From: DATEVL01 sp964448245
GTDB taxonomy: Bacteria > Chloroflexota > Anaerolineae > Anaerolineales > E44-bin32
NCBI GenBank assembly: GCA_964448245.1
Contig: CAYUWF010000001.1
Span: 1-64,000 of the forward strand
Reading direction: 5' to 3'
DNA: 64,000 nucleotides
Shown: positions 60,586 through 64,000 of the stretch, in pieces
Position numbering within the stretch: position 1 is the first letter of the stretch
Layout of the letters: each line of letters starts with the position of its first letter
Notes under the pieces: generated by a model
Databases searched by the model: none
The model's input: only the letters and a program-made list of their open reading frames with translations
Told to the model about the DNA's origin: nothing
Translations under genes and position numbers: made by a program

Positions 60586-60660
60586 ACAACGAACGGCCTC
60601 GAGATGAGCCGCCCGGCCAGCCGAAGCCTAGTATCACGCAAACGAGCAAGAATCTGCTCA
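60586..60660. repeat. attC-like site 4, left half only
   Basis: GACAACGAACGGCCTCGAG, then ATGAGCCGCCCGGCCAGCC and a mutated core AGTATCACGC (60630-60639). The right-hand arm and the GTTRRRY heptamer are missing, and the sequence passes directly into the neighbouring pseudogene's 3' end. It looks like a deleted site. Confidence 0.6.
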
Positions 60661-61217
60661 GCAGCGTCTGGGCTTATCTTGCTTGTTGCTGGCTATCCTT
60701 CGGGCCGATATCTTCTGCGTAACCAGCCACGTCTTCTCCTCATCGTGGGATTCGACGGATCGCCAGTTGAACGATCGGGGCGTGATGAGGATCCATCGCT
60801 CGGGAAAGGCACCGTCTGGCGTCCTGCGTTCGAGGACAATCTCTTCGCCAACTGCCCGGGCCACGAAAGTCTGTATGACGCTTCCGACGGGGGCAACCCA
60901 AACGACCCGCCACGCGTCGAGCTTAGGCTCGTAGAACCGGATGGTAGTGCCAGAGCCGGTGGCTGGGAAGCCGGGAGGGGGTTGTCAACATGACCGCGCC
61001 AGACATCCTGGATCGCGGTGCCGTTGAGAATCCAGCCAAAGTGGATCTCGCCGTCACCCCTGGGTATCGAGCCGTCGGGGAGGAACCACTGGGACTCGAT
61101 CTGCTAATCGCCGACGAACTGACCGAAGAGCATCAGTTTCTCTTTCAATTCGGGGTCAGGGCTGTCAGCCACCAGACCTTTGATCCCTGTCCCGGTAATT
61201 GAGTCGTTGGTCATCAT
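60658..61217 (-). pseudogene. Conserved hypothetical (DUF1579-like), with nonsense and frameshift
   Basis: From the ATG at 61217 (GGAGAC upstream): NDSITGTGIKGLVADSPDPE, LKEKLMLFGQFVGD, then an in-frame TAG (61104-61106) where the family has Trp (GDWxIE). Then QIESQWFLPDGSIPRGDGEI and FGWILNGTAIQDVWRGHVD. After a frame change near 60960, TTIRFYEPKLDAWRVVWVAP and SVIQTFVARAVGEEIVLERR follow to a stop at 60658. Two independent lesions inactivate it. Confidence 0.72.
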
Positions 61218-61282
61218 GATACGTCTCCGGGTGTGAATTGGGGGGCGTTCGTGCGTCGGTCTGGACGCCAGTTCGCGCGTGC

Positions 61283-61398
61283 GCTTAACAGCCTCGAGCT
61301 AAGCTGCCTGGCCAAGACACCTTCATTCGAAATCGCCGAGCTCGCCGGGTCGGCCGAAGGTCCTGGTGTCTTTCCAGGGCTCCATCGAGTTGTTCGGC
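61283..61398. repeat. attC-like site 5, 116 bp, variant core
   Basis: GCTTAAC (61283-61289) fits RYYYAAC, followed by AGCCTCGAGC. The right side has CGCCGGGTCGGCCGAAGG, then CTGGTGTCTTTCCAGGGC and GTTCGGC (61392-61398, one mismatch). The centre lacks AGTATCGCGC. It separates msrB from the pseudogene. Confidence 0.68.
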
Positions 61399-61430
61399 CG
61401 AAGCGTCTAGTTCCGGAGCATTATCTCTGC

Positions 61431-61871
61431 TCAGGACCTCAGGGGCGGAAGGGGACCGCCTTCTGGAACGAACCGAAGGGCAAGCCCGTTGTTGCACCAG
61501 CGCTGCCCGGTCGGGTTGGGGCCGTCGGTGAACACGTGCCCTTGGTGGCCTCCGCAACGGGTACAGTGATACTCGGTTCGCGGCAATATCAGCTTGAAGT
61601 CTGTCTTTGTGGCGACATGGCCTGGGATAGCCTGCGAGAAGCTCGGCCAGCCGGTTCCACTGTCGAACTTGGCGTCTGAAGTAAAGAGGGGGAGTCCGCA
61701 GGCGGTGCAGAGGAAGGTACCTTTGCGCTTTTCATCGTTCAGGGGATGGGAAAAGGGACGCTCGGTGCCCTCCTCGAAGAGAACAGCAAATTCGTCTGGG
61801 GGTAAGAGCTGGCGCCACTCCGCCTGCGGCTTGTCGAGCTTCTCAATGGACTTGGGATCTGGACCGGTCAT
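61431..61871 (-). CDS. msrB: Peptide-methionine (R)-S-oxide reductase MsrB
   Basis: The 146-residue enzyme reduces methionine-R-sulfoxide in proteins. Zinc-binding CxxC pairs are in FLCTACGLPLF and YHCTRCGGHQGHVF. Substrate residues are in FDSGTGWPSFSQAI, and the catalytic Cys is in TGQRWCNNG (commonly RYCxNS). GGAGGTG lies just upstream of the ATG at 61871. The frame is intact and of normal length. Confidence 0.94.
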   Translation of the reverse strand: MTGPDPKSIEKLDKPQAEWRQLLPPDEFAVLFEEGTERPFSHPLNDEKRKGTFLCTACGLPLFTSDAKFDSGTGWPSFSQAIPGHVATKTDFKLILPRTEYHCTRCGGHQGHVFTDGPNPTGQRWCNNGLALRFVPEGGPLPPLRS

Positions 61872-61938
61872 CGGCACCTCCGAAGGGAACCTCCAAATGA
61901 AGTCAACGCTCGAGCTGGCCCTGAAGGCGCGCGCTTCG

Positions 61939-62063
61939 GCCTAAAGGCCTCGAGATGAGTCGCCCGGCCAGCCGAAAGTAGTATCGCGCTGAACTCAACA
62001 CCCGCCTGGCCGGGTTGGCCGAAGGTCCTGGTGTCTTTCCAGGGCTCCATCGGGTTCTTAGGC
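61939..62063. repeat. attC-like site 6, 125 bp (3' of the second bioY)
   Basis: The left end is GCCTAAA (61939-61945, one mismatch to RYYYAAC) followed by GGCCTCGAGATGAG. The core lies at 61980-61989 and the right end is CTTAGGC (62057-62063). From 61961 onward it is identical to site 2. The left 22 bases differ, as expected if the two cassettes have different neighbours. Confidence 0.75.
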
Positions 62064-62831
62064 GGCATGGATTACTGCTCACCAGCCTGTCCGATCAGTC
62101 TCCAGCCCGTGGGCAGCAGGACCGTGGCGAGGGCGATCTTTAGAGCATCTCCCGCGAGAAACGGAAGAACACCGAGGCTGAGGACGGCTTCCCACCCAAC
62201 GAACCGCGAGAGCCATGTGATGCCGACGATGTAGATGACTACGTTGCCGATGATCATACTGGCGGCAGTGGTCCAGGGCTTGCGGTCCCAGCCTCTCTCG
62301 CTCAGCAATCCCACAACAAATGCCGCTACGATAAAGCCTATCAGGTATCCGGCCGTGGGGCCGAGAAGCCTCGCCATTCCGGCGGTTGCGCCGGCGAAAA
62401 CCGGCAATCCTAGGATGCCCAATGTGATGTAAGTTGCGACGGTAGCAGGGCCTCTTCTACTGCCGTAGAGTGCTCCAAGGAGCAAGACAGCGAAAGTCTG
62501 GCCCGTGACTGGAACGGGGGAGAATGGAAGAACAATCTGAATCTGAGCTGCCAGCGCGATGAGGAGGCTGCCTCCCAGGACAAGGGCAAGCTCGCGGGCG
62601 ACTCCGGGCTTGGGCCATACGGCGTCGACCATCACTCTCTGATGCATACCCGCAATTTCCATTACCGACACCTTTCTGGGCGATGCCGCCTAACGGTCCC
62701 GAGATTCGCGAAGCAGCCCTGTGGGCGAACCGCCCGGCCAACTCAGGATAGTATCGCGCTGAACGCAACACCCGGCTGGCCGGGTCGGCCGAAGGGACTG
62801 GTGTCTTTCCAGGGCTCCATCGAGTTTGTTG
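61961..62831. repeat. 871-bp exact duplicate of 59211-60081 (bioY cassette)
   Basis: Base 59211 corresponds to 61961 with a constant offset of 2750, and the match runs through the bioY gene to 60081/62831. On the right the identity ends inside the GTTRRRY heptamer (GTTGAGC against GTTGGGC). On the left it ends within the site's inner arm. It is a recent cassette duplication. Confidence 0.9.
62072..62662 (-). CDS. bioY: BioY-family biotin transporter substrate-binding component, copy 2
   Basis: This encodes the same 196 residues as the copy at 59322, with the same start context and flanking palindromes. It is part of the 871-base duplicated block. The intact second copy shows that the duplication is recent compared with the decayed genes to the left, or that both are kept under selection. 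Confidence 0.92.
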   Translation of the reverse strand: MEIAGMHQRVMVDAVWPKPGVARELALVLGGSLLIALAAQIQIVLPFSPVPVTGQTFAVLLLGALYGSRRGPATVATYITLGILGLPVFAGATAGMARLLGPTAGYLIGFIVAAFVVGLLSERGWDRKPWTTAASMIIGNVVIYIVGITWLSRFVGWEAVLSLGVLPFLAGDALKIALATVLLPTGWRLIGQAGEQ

Positions 62832-62834
62832 GGC
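62688..62834. repeat. attC-like site 7, 147 bp, both heptamers perfect
   Basis: GCCTAAC (62688-62694) and GTTGGGC (62828-62834) match RYYYAAC and GTTRRRY. The core AGTATCGCGC is at 62750-62759. Inner arms CCGCCCGGCCAA and GGCTGGCCGGGTCGG and the outer AGCCCTG / CAGGGCT pair to give a long imperfect hairpin. It lies 3' of the quinone oxidoreductase gene (read on -). This is the best preserved site in the window. Confidence 0.8.
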
Positions 62835-62917
62835 AGCGCCCCGTTGCTGCGCCCGCCTATTGGCAGCTAACGCGAAATCTAGGCCGGCTCCGCTTGCCCG
62901 AATTGGGGAGCGGGCTG

Positions 62918-63859
62918 TCAGGCCGCAACTTGAAGGACGATCTTGCCCCGAGTGTGCTTCCCCTCGATCATGCCGTGGACCTTAGCTGCTTCGGCAAGCG
63001 GGAAGACCGCGGACACGTGGGGCTTGATCTTCCCAGAGTCCACGAGTGTGCCGACCTCGGTCAGAGTCTTCCCAATAGGCGGCGTTGTGAAGACCATCGC
63101 TTGACGTACACCGTGGGAGTCCGCCGTTTCTTGCGAAGGTGCTTGGACCGTCGAGACGAGGATGCCACCTGGCTTCAGTACTTTCCATGAGCGTTCCTGG
63201 GTATCTCCACCGATTGTGTCAAGAACAACGTCCACCTGGCTTGCTACCGTTTCGAAGGGGGTTGTCGAGTAGTTGATCGCTTGGTCAACGGAGAGTTCGC
63301 GCAGGAAATCGATGTTGGTGGACGCTATGCCGATGACTTCGGCGCCGCGCCACTTGGCCAACTGCACGGCGATATGCCCGACCCCGCCTGCAGCGGCGTG
63401 GATAAGCACCGTCTGCCCGCGAGCCAGGCCAGCGAGTTCAATGAGGGCCTGCCACGCCGTCAGAGTGACGTGAGGTACGGCCGCTCCGTGAGCATTGTCC
63501 AAGGAGCTAGGCTTGAGGGCCACATCCGAAGCCGGGACAACGGCATACTCGGCGTTAGTGCCATCGCGGCTTACACCGCCTCGGGCATACACGGAATCGC
63601 CTCGCTTGAATGTGGTCACTCCTGAACCTACCTCCTCGATGATGCCGGAGGCATCGGTCCCCAAGACGAGGGGGAAGCCGTACTGGAAGAAACCTGACAG
63701 GTAGCCCGCTCGCAAAGCACAGTCGGAGGGATTAACGGTCGTGGCCAGGACGCGGATAAGCACCTCGTCAGCGCCCGGCATTGGGCGTGGCGCGTCCTCA
63801 TAGGCAAGGACGTCAGCGCCACCATAAGCATGAATGCGAACCGCCTTCATCCGGGACAT
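62918..63859 (-). CDS. NADP-dependent quinone-oxidoreductase-like MDR enzyme
   Basis: The 313-residue medium-chain reductase starts MSRMKAVRIHAYGGADVLAY and has LATTVNPSDCALRAGYLSGF and FPLVLGTDASGIIEEVGSGV. The Rossmann motif is in VLIHAAAGGVGHIAVQLAKW. It lacks structural-zinc cysteines, as expected for the zeta-crystallin/QOR group. GGAGACC lies a few bases before the ATG at 63859. Intact. Confidence 0.92.
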   Translation of the reverse strand: MSRMKAVRIHAYGGADVLAYEDAPRPMPGADEVLIRVLATTVNPSDCALRAGYLSGFFQYGFPLVLGTDASGIIEEVGSGVTTFKRGDSVYARGGVSRDGTNAEYAVVPASDVALKPSSLDNAHGAAVPHVTLTAWQALIELAGLARGQTVLIHAAAGGVGHIAVQLAKWRGAEVIGIASTNIDFLRELSVDQAINYSTTPFETVASQVDVVLDTIGGDTQERSWKVLKPGGILVSTVQAPSQETADSHGVRQAMVFTTPPIGKTLTEVGTLVDSGKIKPHVSAVFPLAEAAKVHGMIEGKHTRGKIVLQVAA

Positions 63860-63892
63860 TTCAGGTCTCCTATGTAGGCAATGGAGGGCGGG

Positions 63893-63898
63893 ATTATA
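63893..63898 (-). promoter_or_regulatory. Perfect -10 box upstream of the oxidoreductase
   Basis: Read on -, TATAAT occurs about 34 bases before the ATG, in the context CCAATGTATAATCCC. No good -35 hexamer is seen 17 bases upstream (GGCCTT). It suggests that this cassette carries its own promoter. Confidence 0.45.
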
Positions 63899-63973
63899 CA
63901 TTGGTCCAGAGCGCAAGGCCTATGTAGGGGTGCTAAAGACAACGGGGGGCTAGATTGGGAACGCTAGATCGCT

Positions 63974-64000
63974 ACCCAACGGCCTCGAGATGAGCCCCGG
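63974..64000. repeat. Start of another attC-like site, cut by the window end
   Basis: ACCCAAC (63974-63980) is a perfect RYYYAAC heptamer followed by GGCCTCGAGATGAGCC, exactly the left arm of sites 4 and 6. It implies that the array continues to the right. Confidence 0.7.

Noticed and set aside
22841..61217. All frameshifts as sequencing error
   Set aside because: The left 22 kb of the same sequence has none, and several lesions are nonsense codons, internal deletions or fusions rather than homopolymer indels. Individual single-base shifts could still be errors.
52440..64000. CRISPR array
   Set aside because: The repeats are 116-147 bases, imperfect and palindromic, and the spacers are whole genes of 400-900 bases. 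There is no cas gene.

Overview
The window looks like a GC-rich Chloroflexota (Anaerolineae-like) chromosome. This is inferred from lipoproteins with long Pro/Thr linkers, an NBR1-type Ig domain on a solute-binding protein, BMP-family nucleoside transporters, and many GC-rich palindromic intergenic repeats. There is no rRNA or tRNA to confirm it. A 100-N gap flanked by an exact 55-base duplicate shows that this is a draft, probably metagenomic, assembly.

Region 1 (1-22.7 kb, every gene on +, every frame intact) is a purine-salvage and purine-catabolism locus. It holds folD, an 8-oxoguanine deaminase, two adenine deaminases, a GntR/UTRA regulator, two carbamoyltransferase paralogues, carbamate kinase, and a complete BMP-type ABC importer (lipoprotein, fused double ATPase, two permeases). 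A threonine-synthase-like enzyme, a GT2 glycosyltransferase and a second fold-type II PLP enzyme follow with stop/start overlaps. The likely logic is uptake of nucleosides or bases, deamination, carbamoyl transfer to phosphate, then ATP from carbamoyl phosphate, with one-carbon units going to folate. It resembles the ygeW/ssnA/yqeA purine clusters of enteric and gut bacteria but lacks ygfK, ygeY and hyuA inside the window. The region ends with an unusual SBP-Ig-META membrane-anchored protein and a strong terminator.

Region 2 (22.8-64 kb) is completely different. Almost every gene is on -. Most are small accessory genes: DinB, GNAT, VOC, MsrB, BioY, RidA, PPOX, flavodoxin, alpha/beta hydrolases, RRM proteins, cation-efflux pumps, a UbiA-type enzyme and many hypotheticals. 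About half are frameshifted, truncated or internally deleted. From about 52 kb to the right end the genes are separated by 115-150-base imperfect palindromes. These end in RYYYAAC-like and GTTRRRY-like heptamers, and most carry a core AGTATCGCGC. They look like integron attC sites, and the region like a chromosomal gene-cassette array. The sites are best preserved at 58-64 kb and fade to isolated cores by 37 kb. One whole cassette (BioY) is present twice as an identical 871-base block, with one edge at the recombination heptamer. The polarity predicts that attI and the integrase, if they exist, lie to the right of this window.

Other structure includes three repeat copies built round a 17-bp stem with a 3-base loop whose sequence differs between copies, an element with 13-bp inverted ends (37.6 kb), a repeat inserted in frame inside the threonine-synthase-like gene, and a promoter-to-terminator unit that would make a roughly 70-nt RNA just before a CarD-like gene.
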